A stretch of 64,000 bases of DNA from Cheilinus undulatus (taxonomy: Eukaryota > Chordata > Actinopteri > Labriformes > Labridae). The notes below the pieces were generated by a model. That model saw only the letters and a list, made by a program, of their open reading frames with translations. It was not told where the DNA came from and ran no database searches. Positions 32,701 through 42,700 of this stretch are shown here, one piece after another. The first letter of the stretch is position 1, and every line of letters starts with the position of its first letter. The stretch lies in NCBI RefSeq assembly GCF_018320785.1, contig NC_054873.1, positions 30,036,196-30,100,195 on the forward strand. Reading direction: 5' to 3'. The translations under genes were made by a program, and so were the position numbers.

Positions 32701-35700
32701 CACATGTAGCTGTCAGCCAATAATTAATTTCACTTATTATCGGTAAGACAAAATGCAGATACCAATAATTGGTCAATGCCAAATATTAGCATCAATAATC
32801 AGCCAGGCCAATAATCGGTCTACCCCTAATTTTGATCTTGAAAATATGGATAAAGTTGAATGTAGGCTGTGTCAGGTTATACTTGCATATAACCAAAGCA
32901 TTGAGTGGTGACATTCAGCTCAGGGATATGGATGATAACCCAAAAAGAGGATTGAAGACCAGCAGCTCTCATGCTGCTAATAATAGCTACATTCTGAAAA
33001 CCAACTCTGCCAGCTGTTTACCAACTGTTTCTGTGGCATGCCTTAAATAAACTGTTGTCAATTTTGGCAATTCTGGGTGTTTTCTTGGCTTAAGACTAGC
33101 CGACTAAAAACAGTTATAATTTGTGTTTAACTAGATGTAAAATTTTTCACCAAGGAACAACAATAGTGCCAACAATGGAAGAAAGACTAGTGCTAAAGGT
33201 TGCCATCTACTGAACATCTGCTCTGTAAGTTTCATATTAGACCTTTAAAAGTACAGCACTAACGCTGTCTACAGAGAAACTTACAGAATCGTCTCAAGAA
33301 ACTGAAATCCTTAGAGATTAGAAACTTTAAAGCAGCAGCAGTGTTAAAACTAGTGAAAGCTGTTTGTGGAAAAGAAGTAATTTATGTGTGCTGAGGCAGG
33401 ACGTGGACAGCAGCTTTTTGTTCCAGTGGGGTGGAAGAGACGGCTGCGCTGCTCCAACAATAACATGACGTGTTTGAAATCTTTCCAAGTATTCTGCACG
33501 GTTCATCAGGGAACAGAAATCTCCCCATCTCCCTGGCTCTAGCAAACAACTGACTGACATCTTCATGTTTGTAAAGTCTCTGACCAGGGGGGGAAGCAGA
33601 TTCAAATAAAGTCAAAAACAACAAGAAGTCCACTCCACTGTAACATTTTACATTTATAGTCTCATCAAACACAGCAGGCCTATTTTCCATGGAGACATCA
33701 GTAAATGTTGACATTTTTCTGAGGTGCTAGAACAGCTGCTTTCAAACTGACAATAAAATAAGAAGTCCCTCTCCCACACAGGTGTCAGACAACATGAATG
33801 AGGGTTTGTTTGGTGTGTGTAGGCTAGTGTGTGTGTGTTGAGGTGAGAGAGGAAGGACAAAGAGGATCCCTGTTTTAAGAATAAGTTCACATACCTCACT
33901 ATCCCTAAATCTTCCAAAGTCAAGTCTGTCCTTCTCCATGGCGTTCAGGGTCAGCTTCAGGTTGGACACTTCAGATATGAGCTCCAGCTTCTGGGTCTCC
34001 AGCGCTGTTCTGCACAAAAGCTCCTGCATAGAAAAAATGTTTGCTTGTAATTATGACTGTCAGCATCAGTGCACATATCATGATGTCATTAAGGTCCATA
34101 TTTGGTGCGCTAATTTTTAAAAGTAGCTTGCTTTATAGTCTCTTTCAGCAACACTTTTGGTTAAGCCACTGCAGCATCTTCCTGCAGCCACTGTCATGTA
34201 AAATAAGTACAACATTGATCCTCTGAATTCTCATTTCAGGTTAAAAAACTCAGCTCAGTGAAGAAGTCATCTGTACGTTTTGTCTTCAATCTACCTGAAG
34301 TTCCTTATAGTCTGAAAATAAAAGCAGGTCTGTATCCAAACAGGGAGTCAATTACCCTTACTATACGACAATACAAAAATCCAAAATGAAACCTAAATAT
34401 TTTGAGATGCAAAAAGTAGAACTTCAAAATGTGAAAAAGGGAGATTAATTGTGATTGAAACATTTTATAGTTTGACAGCCCTGCTTTTAACATAAAAAAT
34501 GTACTTGCCTGTTGCAGCATCTCCTCTGTGGCGTTGAGTTTCTCCCTGTGCTCATCCAGACACATGTCCAGGTCTCGAATCTTCTCTCCCTGAGCTTCGA
34601 CCTGGTCTGTTAGCACACTCACCTGCAGAAAACCAAGAAGTCAATTTCTTTTCTCAAGAAAGAGATTTCCCATGAGTCTATCAAGCATGAAACTATTTTA
34701 GAGGTTTTATAAGAGTTGGTTTGATATTTTTAGCATTGCTGGATGGTTACCTGAAGAACCAGGGACTCTTTATCACTCTCCAGTCGGGATAATCTTTCTT
34801 GGTAGTGGTCGCCCCCACTGAGGGAAACATGCCCATTGGACTGCAGAGAAAAGGGAGTATGTTTTATACAAAGACCCATAAAAGGGTAGTGATGTTTGCC
34901 TTTTAAAGACACAGGTTCATAACAGAGCAATGCTAATGTATCTGATCTCAACAGCCTCAACGGTTTCCATAAAATAGTAATAATTTCAGATGGACTGCTT
35001 CACATCAAAGCATGACTAGCTACACTACTCTGCTACGCATAAACAAAACCTTACATGGCAGATCAGACTCAGTCACACTGCTGTATGCAGAGTGATTTAC
35101 AGCATTACACAAAAACTCTGGCATTTCTCTGGCCAACAGCCCATCTCTCTCTCCAAGCACAATTCTGGCTCCAAAAAATGCAGCCCATTTCTCCTGACAC
35201 TTGCTGAGATATTGACAACAACAGCATTTCATCTTGCATTCCCAGGGAACTCAGCAGAGAAGGACAGTGATGATTTTGCTCTGCAAACAAGTCAGTCTTT
35301 GCTCTTCTCGCACACAGGCCTGTTCGCCTCCACTAGGCTTAATTCACATAGTTTAATGCAGCACACACAGAGTGAGCACAATCAAAGCAAAACAGATGAG
35401 CTGCAGCTTGTTCACAGCACATTCTGTCCAACTATCGCAGATAAAACTTCTTCCAAGGTCTCAGGATTTTAACTGATTCAGACGTGGTAAAAGCTGCGTA
35501 CGTCAACATTTTTCAAAGAGTGGAATGCAAATAAAATTTCAAAGTAACCTTTTAAAGCCTTTGATAGAATAAGTGTCAGCTGAACGTTCAGCACAATGAA
35601 GCACAACAACAGCAACACAAGTCACTAATTTATTATCTTGTTTTTATAGATATCTCAGTCAAGTGACACTGACCATGAACCTGAGGCTGCACTATTAGGA

Positions 35701-38062
35701 GTAATATACAAAAAAGGCTATATATGGCTTGATTTCATGAGTTTCACTTCCTTATAAAATACATATAAAGGCTGATAAAACACTTGCCCTAAAGTTTTCA
35801 CTGGCATTGACTAATCTTTTACATTTCTCACACACAATGTTATTTCACAGATCTCATAGCTTTCATGCATGTTTTTCTTCCATCATGTGAGGCTCTTACC
35901 AGATTACCATGGAGCCACTCAACTAGACTGTCAGCCGTGGAGTCAGGAATCTGGCAGCGAAGACTCTCCCTTTCCTCTGTGTCCATCAACTCAAGGACAC
36001 TCCTCAGGTCCTCCAGAAGGTGAAGAGCACGTAGACTGCCCATAAAAGGAGAGGTGGGTGACTGGCAGTCGAATAGCCCATTAGAGTAGTCCAGAGCCTT
36101 AGAACCTAGGACAAAGAATCCCATTAGAAAAGAAAGGAACACATAAAATGAAGTAAGAATCCTAGACAGACTCATTAATATACTTCTCTCAATGGAGGAG
36201 AGACAACTAGGGAACATTTTTTTGCTCTGGTACTGAAGTGAAAAAACACACTATAACATGATTTAATGATTCTCACAAATGAAAGTTGCTGACAACAGTC
36301 CTGATGAAGACCTAGGTAGTGACAATGTGAGGATTAGCTATTTAGAAATGTATTTGCCATGTTACAGCTGCTGCTGTAAAGGCAACTTAATTCTACATAA
36401 ATCCCAGAGTGTGTCTTGCACTGCTTTTTTGAAAACAATTGCAGGTTTTTTATTATTGGACTCTGTTTTTACTGATGCAACCCTTCACAAGATAAACAGA
36501 TCAGGATTTTAATCTTTGATAAAAGTAGATACAGTAGAAATCAAACAATACTGATACATGTTTTTTAAAGAAGAAAAAATGAATACAACTATTTGCAATT
36601 TTTTAAAATTGCAAAACTTCACTGAAGACATTTTTGGGCTAAAATGTTTTTTGTTCAGTACAGACAGTATCTTCTCACAGTCACTCCTACACTCACTGTC
36701 TGTCTGTGGATTTCTGCCTAAAAATTAGAGTCGTCATTCCACCCTGATTATTCAAAGAATTTTGATTGTTAAAGTGGAAGTAAAATCCTTTGTGTTGTAT
36801 TTTTCAGTTCCACTGTTTTGCATTTCAAACTGCTTTTGTTTCATTTTAGATTTGTGTACTGCCTAAAATCAAGGGCACTGACTTCCTGTCTGGATACAGA
36901 CAGACAGATGGAAAAGTGAAACGTTTAATAAAAGTAAAGATGAACTTTGACTCATCCACTTAGCTGAATGTGACCTTTTTAATTAAAATGGGGCATAAGA
37001 GAGGTGCAGCGGTGTCTTTGTATACATTACTGTGCCTACAAGGAGACGTTACGGAGGCTTAGTTTGCTGAAAGGGCCAATAAAAAAGTGCCAGAAAATAT
37101 AACTTTCATTTAACAAGCACCTTAGCCCTGCTTAATGTAAAATATCCCGCACTGTCTCTTACTGCTTCACTGTTTCTCAAATACTGCAAGAAGCCCACTC
37201 TGGTAAAATCTGCATCTTATATGTACATATATCAACTGTAACTTAAATCACTGATGTTCTTGTGTTTCAAATACATGGGCCAGATGTGGACGTCGAACAG
37301 GCCAGGTGGATCTGGCACCGTGTAGTTCCTAGAGCATCTCCTCTTTTCGCATTCCTCATACAGGATGAAAATAAAGTAACCTTGGTTCAGCATGTTGATC
37401 AAAGGTTTGTAGGCATAAAGCAGAAAACCCTCAACAATAAGGATGTGAGTCTCCTCCTCCTTAGTGTCAGATGCTGGGATGATCTCAGTGTCCAGAAAAT
37501 AGAACTTTCATCAAATTACCCTTGCTTAGTGTAAAATATCATGCACTGGCTCTCACTGCTTCACTGTTTCTCAAATACTGCAAGAAACTCACTCTGGTAA
37601 ATGCATCACCTCATATGCACATTGCACTAATTAATCTACTTACCGTACCAACTACTAACTTCATCAATTTACTGTTTTGAATTGCTGTTAAGTAATCAAT
37701 CTATTCACTGTAACTCAAATACTGTAAGAAGGGCCTTCTGTGGTAAATGATAAATTAAAATAGGCATTGTACTGTTTTCCAAACACATGGCACCAAAAGT
37801 ATCAAATCACAAATATTTTGACAAACCTTCTGGTGAGCATGTCTACCCAATACAAATTCTGAACAAAAGAAAGAAATACTCTCTTACAAGCACAGAGCTC
37901 CAGGCATCATGTGATGGCATAACCTGGAAGAGTGATACTTAAAAGTCAAGAAACACCTTTCCTAACCACTTCAAGTCATGAAAGGTGAATATCTTTACCT
38001 GCAATGATGCCGTCCATCTGCTCCAGAGCGGCTGCCAACATGTCGCTGGCATCGGACATCAT
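14764..38062 (-). CDS. ppfibp1: Liprin-beta-1 (PPFIA-binding protein 1), complete coding region
   Basis: A scaffold that binds liprin-alpha and works at cell-adhesion and presynaptic sites. Exons: 37999-38062, 35900-36105, 34751-34840, 34509-34622, 33895-34023, 31201-31293, 30255-30347, 29473-29590, 27626-27687, 27440-27524, 26182-26321, 25691-25788, 23665-23725, 22998-23172, optional 22519-22551, 21802-21943, 21514-21645, 20765-20915, 20552-20663, 20305-20393, 17577-17699, 17356-17481, 17080-17268, 16707-16871, 14946-15011, 14764-14847. All phases agree: 979 aa, or 968 without the optional exon. The start MMSDASDMLAAALEQMDG is the liprin-beta-1 N-terminus. Residues ~100-350 are coiled coil, ~350-500 a diverged Ser/Thr-rich linker, then SAM1 (~613-680), SAM2 (~692-760) and SAM3 (~780-850). 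The end is NPSVTDEESTA. The linker lacks the human KDGEYEELL block. Teleosts may have two paralogues; which one this is was not resolved. Confidence 0.96.
15873..16195 (+). repeat. tRNA-derived SINE
   Basis: The head has an A-box-like tggctcagtaggtagag and a B-box-like ggttagatccc at tRNA spacing. It is followed by the body phrases tgtccttgggcaagacactt and agcgctttgagtagtcag and a ctagaaaggtgcta tail, which I know from a common teleost dispersed repeat. It sits in a ppfibp1 intron. It is not a functional tRNA because the cloverleaf is not maintained. Confidence 0.75.
16360..16440 (-). repeat. SINE fragment
   Basis: The segment gaggagagacatgcacaggccggatatgaac is the reverse complement of a tRNA-type SINE head (B-box-like gttcatatcc, then a cctgtgcatgtctctcctc tail). 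It is partial and diverged, and is followed by a second repeat bounded by two agggctgacag copies (about 16445 and 16623). Confidence 0.45.
17844..20304. other. ppfibp1 intron between the two SAM2 exons
   Basis: A 2.6-kb intron separates the SAM2 exon at 20305-20393 from that at 17577-17699. Apart from a SINE head near 20045 I see only unique-looking intronic sequence. The open frames at 18203-18556 and 18541-18819 are shadows without a recognisable family. Confidence 0.5.
20045..20150 (+). repeat. tRNA-derived SINE head
   Basis: ggtagcctagtggttatg resembles an A box and gtccaagctcaaattc a B box, followed by cctgcggctcctttcctaca. The same design recurs, diverged, at 27222-27345. This matches the head of a common fish SINE; the tail is lost. 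Confidence 0.6.
22519..22551 (-). CDS. ppfibp1: Candidate 33-nt alternative microexon of ppfibp1
   Basis: The segment is flanked by an ag acceptor (minus-strand ...catgaag) and a gtacag donor. It starts and ends in phase 1, so inclusion adds exactly 11 residues, DRSRSASAPML, between STPNL and AETERQ. Human liprin-beta-1 has a matching DRKRSASAPTL stretch at the same place (from memory), which supports a real exon. The peptide contains RSASAP, an exact fit to the 14-3-3 mode I pattern RSxSxP, and repeats the style of the preceding TSSTPNL. The exon is tiny and the acceptor pyrimidine tract is weak, both typical of regulated microexons. Tissue use cannot be seen from DNA. Confidence 0.8.
   Translation of the reverse strand, partial: TAAGVQVRRC
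25199..25345 (+). repeat. Dispersed repeat copy A (inverted partner at 34052-34225)
   Basis: It shares gtgtacttattttaca, gatgctggagtggcttaacc, a tatggaccttaat block and atgctgacag with the reverse complement of 34052-34225. The family was not identified. Confidence 0.6.
26435..26880. repeat. Possible transposon-derived segment
   Basis: An 87-codon minus-strand open frame (26435-26698) and adjoining sequence with gtgaaaatttcacacccgta look unlike the surrounding intron in base composition. I could not name a family. It sits in the ppfibp1 intron between exons 26182-26321 and 27440-27524. Confidence 0.3.
27222..27345 (+). repeat. SINE head fragment
   Basis: gcctgtttagcccagttgct followed by acacagaggctatagtcctc and then a ttctcagtgcatg tail resembles the tRNA-derived SINE head at 20045-20150, diverged. 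It has no coding capacity. Confidence 0.45.
27846..28396 (-). mobile_element. Tc1-like non-autonomous element, copy 2
   Basis: A 551-bp element with ends cagtgcttaacaaatgtatt and aataaattttttaagcactg, flanked by TA at 27844-27845 and 28397-28398. The minus strand encodes the transposase start MVKRGELTENERVRIKALHD (near 27960) and then loses the frame, so it is an internal-deletion derivative. It is closely similar to 6496-7039. It lies in the ppfibp1 intron between exons 27626-27687 and 29473-29590. Confidence 0.87.
31536..32829. mobile_element. Possible hAT-type non-autonomous element
   Basis: The left side begins taagggttgcccgacccta and the right side ends ataatcggtctacccctaa, which are roughly inverted and resemble ends of a known fish hAT group. 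The interior has degenerate internal copies around agacatacaaaaacatctt (near 32062) and gataagtaaaaacatcttt (near 32468). The borders are uncertain. Confidence 0.4.
34052..34225 (-). repeat. Dispersed repeat copy B (inverted partner at 25199-25345)
   Basis: Its reverse complement carries tgtacttattttacatgaca, gatgctgcagtggcttaacc, atatggaccttaatgacatc and gatgctgacag in the same order as copy A. It lies in a ppfibp1 intron between coiled-coil exons. Confidence 0.6.
37086..37626 (+). repeat. Direct duplication of about 140 bp, 402 bp apart
   Basis: 37086-37230 and 37488-37626 share gccagaaaata/gtccagaaaata, aactttcat, a gtaaaatatc block and cactgtttctcaaatactgc in the same order. A weaker third unit is near 37698-37750 (gtaactcaaatactgtaaga). 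It lies in the ppfibp1 intron between coding exons 1 and 2. Confidence 0.7.
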
Positions 38063-38241
38063 CTTGAGTCACTGGGAAAACCTGGAACAAGAGTTAAAAA
38101 CCATTTAGACACAGAAGGATACTCTCTTCAAAACACTGTTTTAGTAATTTTGTAAACAGTATATATAGTTTGGCTCTGATTAAAAAAAGTAAAAATTGTG
38201 ATAACTGCATTGTGCACAAGCAGTGTGACATCACAATAAAT

Positions 38242-39042
38242 CAGTGCTTCTCAAAGTGTGGGGCGCGCCCCACTGGTGGGGAATGGAGACATAACAGGTG
38301 GGGCGTGACAGATGGGAGGAAATATTCAATTTAATGCGCCTCTCTTTCTTGACAATAAAGATCATTCACTGGAAACAAAACACCCACACACAGCCTACAT
38401 GTAGCTGAAATTAAAAGAACAATAAATATTTAAACAGCATTTGATAGGCAACCGGGAGAAAAATCTAACCTGGAACTTAAGTGCAAAACTAATGATTGAC
38501 GTCGGCATGTTAATTGCAGCGGAACAAAGCAAACTTTCACAAAACACGGCAGCAAGCTACTCTGAACAATACGGGTAGGATTGTGACATGGACCACCAAG
38601 GTTGGCGAGCCAGCACACACACACAAGACAGACGGGCAAAAAGCCAACCAAAAAGAAAATATGACAAGACTTATCTAGGTTTTGGATTCCAGGTAACAGT
38701 GGTGGGGGCAGAGGAGAGACCCGTGTGTGTTCTGTTTCTGAAACCGTTAGCAGCAGACAGCATGAGGCAGCTGGAGACAACACAACCCAGTCACGTCACC
38801 AAGCCACTGGATTTCTTTAAAAGAAAACTCACTGAGTATGGACAGCAGGAACAACGCATGGTAAAGGCTACACCAGTAACCTGTCAGGCACAAATGGCCT
38901 CCTACATTACTTGGTGTTAGTTCAATAAATTTAAAAATGTGTAATTTGTCAGGATTTTTGTTGGGACGATCAGGGCAGGTGGGGCTTGAAAATTCCCCCT
39001 TGTTCAAAGTGGGGAATGACCAAAAAAGTTTGAGAAGCACTG
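38242..39042 (+). mobile_element. hAT-type transposon remnant with BED-finger-like N-terminal ORF
   Basis: An 801-bp element. The ends cagtgcttctcaaagtgtgg and aaaaagtttgagaagcactg are inverted repeats. An 8-bp target duplication fits: caataaat at 38234-38241 and caataaac at 39043-39050 (7 of 8). The plus-strand frame at 38588-38920 reads KRKYDKTYLGFGF, then LETTQPSHVTKPLDFFKRKL. This resembles the N-terminus of ZBED5/SCAND3-type hAT transposases, with the zinc-binding residues degraded. The catalytic domain is absent. It sits in ppfibp1 intron 1. Confidence 0.85.
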
Positions 39043-39748
39043 CAATAAACCAAGAAAGGGCACATGAAGTGTAAAGGAATTCTTGATTAACTTGTCTGTT
39101 AATTCAACCACAAACAGAGCAGCATGGTGCACTTTGCATTATCACAGTACAGTCGATTTAATAACAAATCAGTGTTGCAGCTGCTCTGTGTCCAAGATAT
39201 GAAGTGCAGACTTGGGCACGGTGCAGCAATGGTGGTTTTCAGCTTCTAGGCTAAAATAAGGCAGTAATGTGGGCTTTAAGCATGCCATTAAGAAAAGGTT
39301 TCCACCCAGGAAGTAGGCCATGACTGCAGAACAACCTCAACAACCCCCGTATGGCTAAAAAAGGATAGTGCTTGCCTGGTAAAATGGCATGCTTGTAACT
39401 TAAGTTTTGGTGAGCTGAGGGAAGCAGTCAATGATGACGAGAGGTCTGTGCCAGAAATAACAACAAATGATATGCATTCTGTTGTGAGAGAGAGTGAGAA
39501 AACTGAATCATGTATTTCTGAATATCAATCAGGCCATTTACCTAAAATATTTTCACAATGACGGATCCAGCCAATAGGACACTGGACACTCTGTGTGAAG
39601 ATACATTTCAGCCTGCCAGTACTGGACATGGGCCAGAGCAGCACAACAGTCCCTTTTTCTTCTAACATTTAATCAAAAGGCTCTGCTGTATATTCGCGCA
39701 TGCTTAAACATGCATGCACAGGCACTGAGATAGACATGCTCGCAATGC

Positions 39749-39773
39749 CACACACACACACACACACACACAC
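39749..39773. repeat. CA dinucleotide microsatellite
   Basis: An uninterrupted run of about 12 CA units. Confidence 0.95.
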
Positions 39774-42700
39774 CCCTTCCTTAAACTGGCTGTCTCACAT
39801 CCTGGGAGTGCCCGACACTAGGACGCAGCATCATTTTCAAACTTTATGGAAACCACCCACAGACCTCACGCTGTTATTTGAGGATTCCTGTGGTCACACT
39901 TTCCATTATGTGCACAATAAGCATGCACTAAATATGAGAAGCATCACAACTCACAGTTGGCACAGGAATCAGAATGCCATCAGCCAGCTCCACTTTAACT
40001 GCTGAGATGATAAAACTATTAAAAAAATTAATGTCCTCTCAGGGTGCCTGCAGTCAGACTTCACGCCCCACCTCTTACATGTTACAAGAAAAACACCATG
40101 AGATTTAAAAATTTAGAGTAGGAATCAGACTCTCATGGGGCTGAAAAATTTGACAAGTTGGCTGTGGACATTAGATCATTTGCAGATGCTGCATTTTTCC
40201 TGGCAAAAAGAATACGTGTTACTACATTGTATTATTAAATAAAGCAAGTCTGGGGAGAGGGTTTTACTCACTTGTAAGTAGAGTTATCATAGTACTAGAT
40301 TGTTTTCAATTGAGATTGTTACTGGCAAAAATAAACACTAACAATTCCTCTTCAAATACCAAAGCAAGAAAAAAAACAAATCCTTGGCACTCAACATTGG
40401 TTTATTTCATCTTTTTGTTACCAAAAATTGCAAATAAACCCCTGCGTTCCATCTTAATTGCACAAAAGCATAAGTAATAGTTTGGAAAATACTTGATCAA
40501 AATAAATCATATTCAGACAGTCACATCCCACCTGTTTTTGACTACACTGTCCCTCGAGAGACGCATGTATATTATTAGATAATTTGGAAAAGAAACATGA
40601 ATCGAGAAACTTCTCACAAAATTTAATCTTGAATTGCGAAAGAAAGGAAGAAAGCTGCAGGTGTTAAAGAAATCACCACCTCTTTCAGACATACTTTACT
40701 GTTAGTTCTAATTTTGCTTTTAAGACCATACCGCCCCCTCTGCACCTTATAAATTAATTATCATACCTAATTCAAATTCATCCGAGAATAACCCTAGAGA
40801 ACCACTGATTTACAGGGGAATCAGCCTTCTTAGCACAGCGTAGAAATTTTATTCCAATATTCTGAATGCTCAGCTGGCTCAGTATTTAGTAGGCGTGTAA
40901 TGATTCATTGATGTGGATCAATGTCGTTAGGTTGATCAAATATCCACTCTACTTTCAGCAGAAAGTATAAACAGCGGTCTACATGGTCATCTTTCAGCTG
41001 TGCTTTGACTTGGTAATTTCTCCCATACACCTGTTTGACAGTTTCCATCAGCTGGATGTCATCCTGAACTATTTAACAAGCTAGACAGACAATTGCTAAC
41101 AGCTAGCACCCAAGATTAAGGAGTTGAAGAAGATATCCATACCTTTCTAAGCTCTGTGGATTTATTCAGACATAGACTATGGCAGGGATGATTTCCCACC
41201 TTTAATACACCCAACATTTGCCCTCTTTATCCGTATATGGCTGCAACATAAGATCATTTACGGATAAAAATAGGATCTACCCATGGCGTTCAATAAAGTA
41301 GTGCAGATGATAGAGAGAGGGAAAAGTCTGCTATTGCATGCCTCTCTGTGCTAGACAGGTACATAATTCTGTCTGATATCGATCCCAGACTGTCACAAAT
41401 CACTCTCTCCGCCAGCTGTGGGAGCACATATGCCTGCTGCGTGCATCACAGCACAACAAAGGCATTTAAACTGGTGATGACGGTGTTGCAGAAATCCATT
41501 CCGTTGCAAAAAATTTACCGGTGACTGTATTAATACCAGTTTACTGCCCACCTCTAGCTTGAGTTGAAGTGAATGATTCAGAGTGACTGGTTTAAAACCC
41601 TTAGAGTGTTAAACAAGGTAAAGCCCTGTCCACTAGCTTGCACACTCTTTACATTCATGACCGAGCTCTTGAGTTTAATGCTAATTCACTTGAATAATTG
41701 GATATTGGGTATCTTACTGCTACAGGTGATCTAGCTCTGCAAGCTAAACCACAAGATGTTTAACAGAATAGGTTACATCTATGAAGGACCTGGTGTTCAA
41801 GCAGAGGCTATCAATCAATCAGAATAACACTCAAATTAATTTATTTTAGACAAAGGTACTTAAATCAGCATGAAAGATTTTACATTTGCAAACATGGCAT
41901 TAGACTGCATATCTGAGTATACATTTTAGGACTTCCTCTTGATGAGTTTAAAAAATGAGGCTGGAGTTAAACTGGACTGGTTCAGCTAGAGGAGCTTTAG
42001 GATCTTGTGTTAACAAGTTAAAAATATGTAAAGACTTGGGGTATTAATTACTGAGCACTGATAATACAAAGCAATGTTTTTTTTTCACTTTCAATGTTTA
42101 AGAAGTTAGCCATTTCTGCAGCAAAAACCTGTAAGAAACATCAGAATGGTTTATTCATTAGTATTATTTTGTCAAAAATCGATTGTAAGATCTCTTTTTT
42201 TCAATAATGGCATCATCCTGTAACCCTTTAAGGGCTGGGCATATTGGTTATGCATTACACAATAATAACATTAAATCCAATCCAATTATGACTAGGGTAG
42301 GGCTGGGAAATAGCCTAAAAATCAAATCTCCGATTGTCATAAGAAAAAAATTAATTTATGATTTTAAACTATTTTTCTTAACCTTGTTAAAAAAACACAC
42401 ACACAAACACAAATGACAAGAAATTAATCACAGCAGGTTTTTCTACTATTTTCATGTATTAAATTTGACAAGTATCAACTACATTTGTCTCTTGGGTAAG
42501 AGTGAAACCTGTAATTTGGTCTTAAAAAGTGCACTTAGTTTACTGTAAAGAGGTATGTTTACATCAACACAGAAGGCTTCAACTATTTGTTAAAACACCA
42601 ATGTGAAATTACTCCATAACTTTGAAGTAAAACATTGTCATTTGAGGCCCATAAAAGCAAGTGGGCTTTGCATGGACTTACATTAAGCAAATCATGGGTT

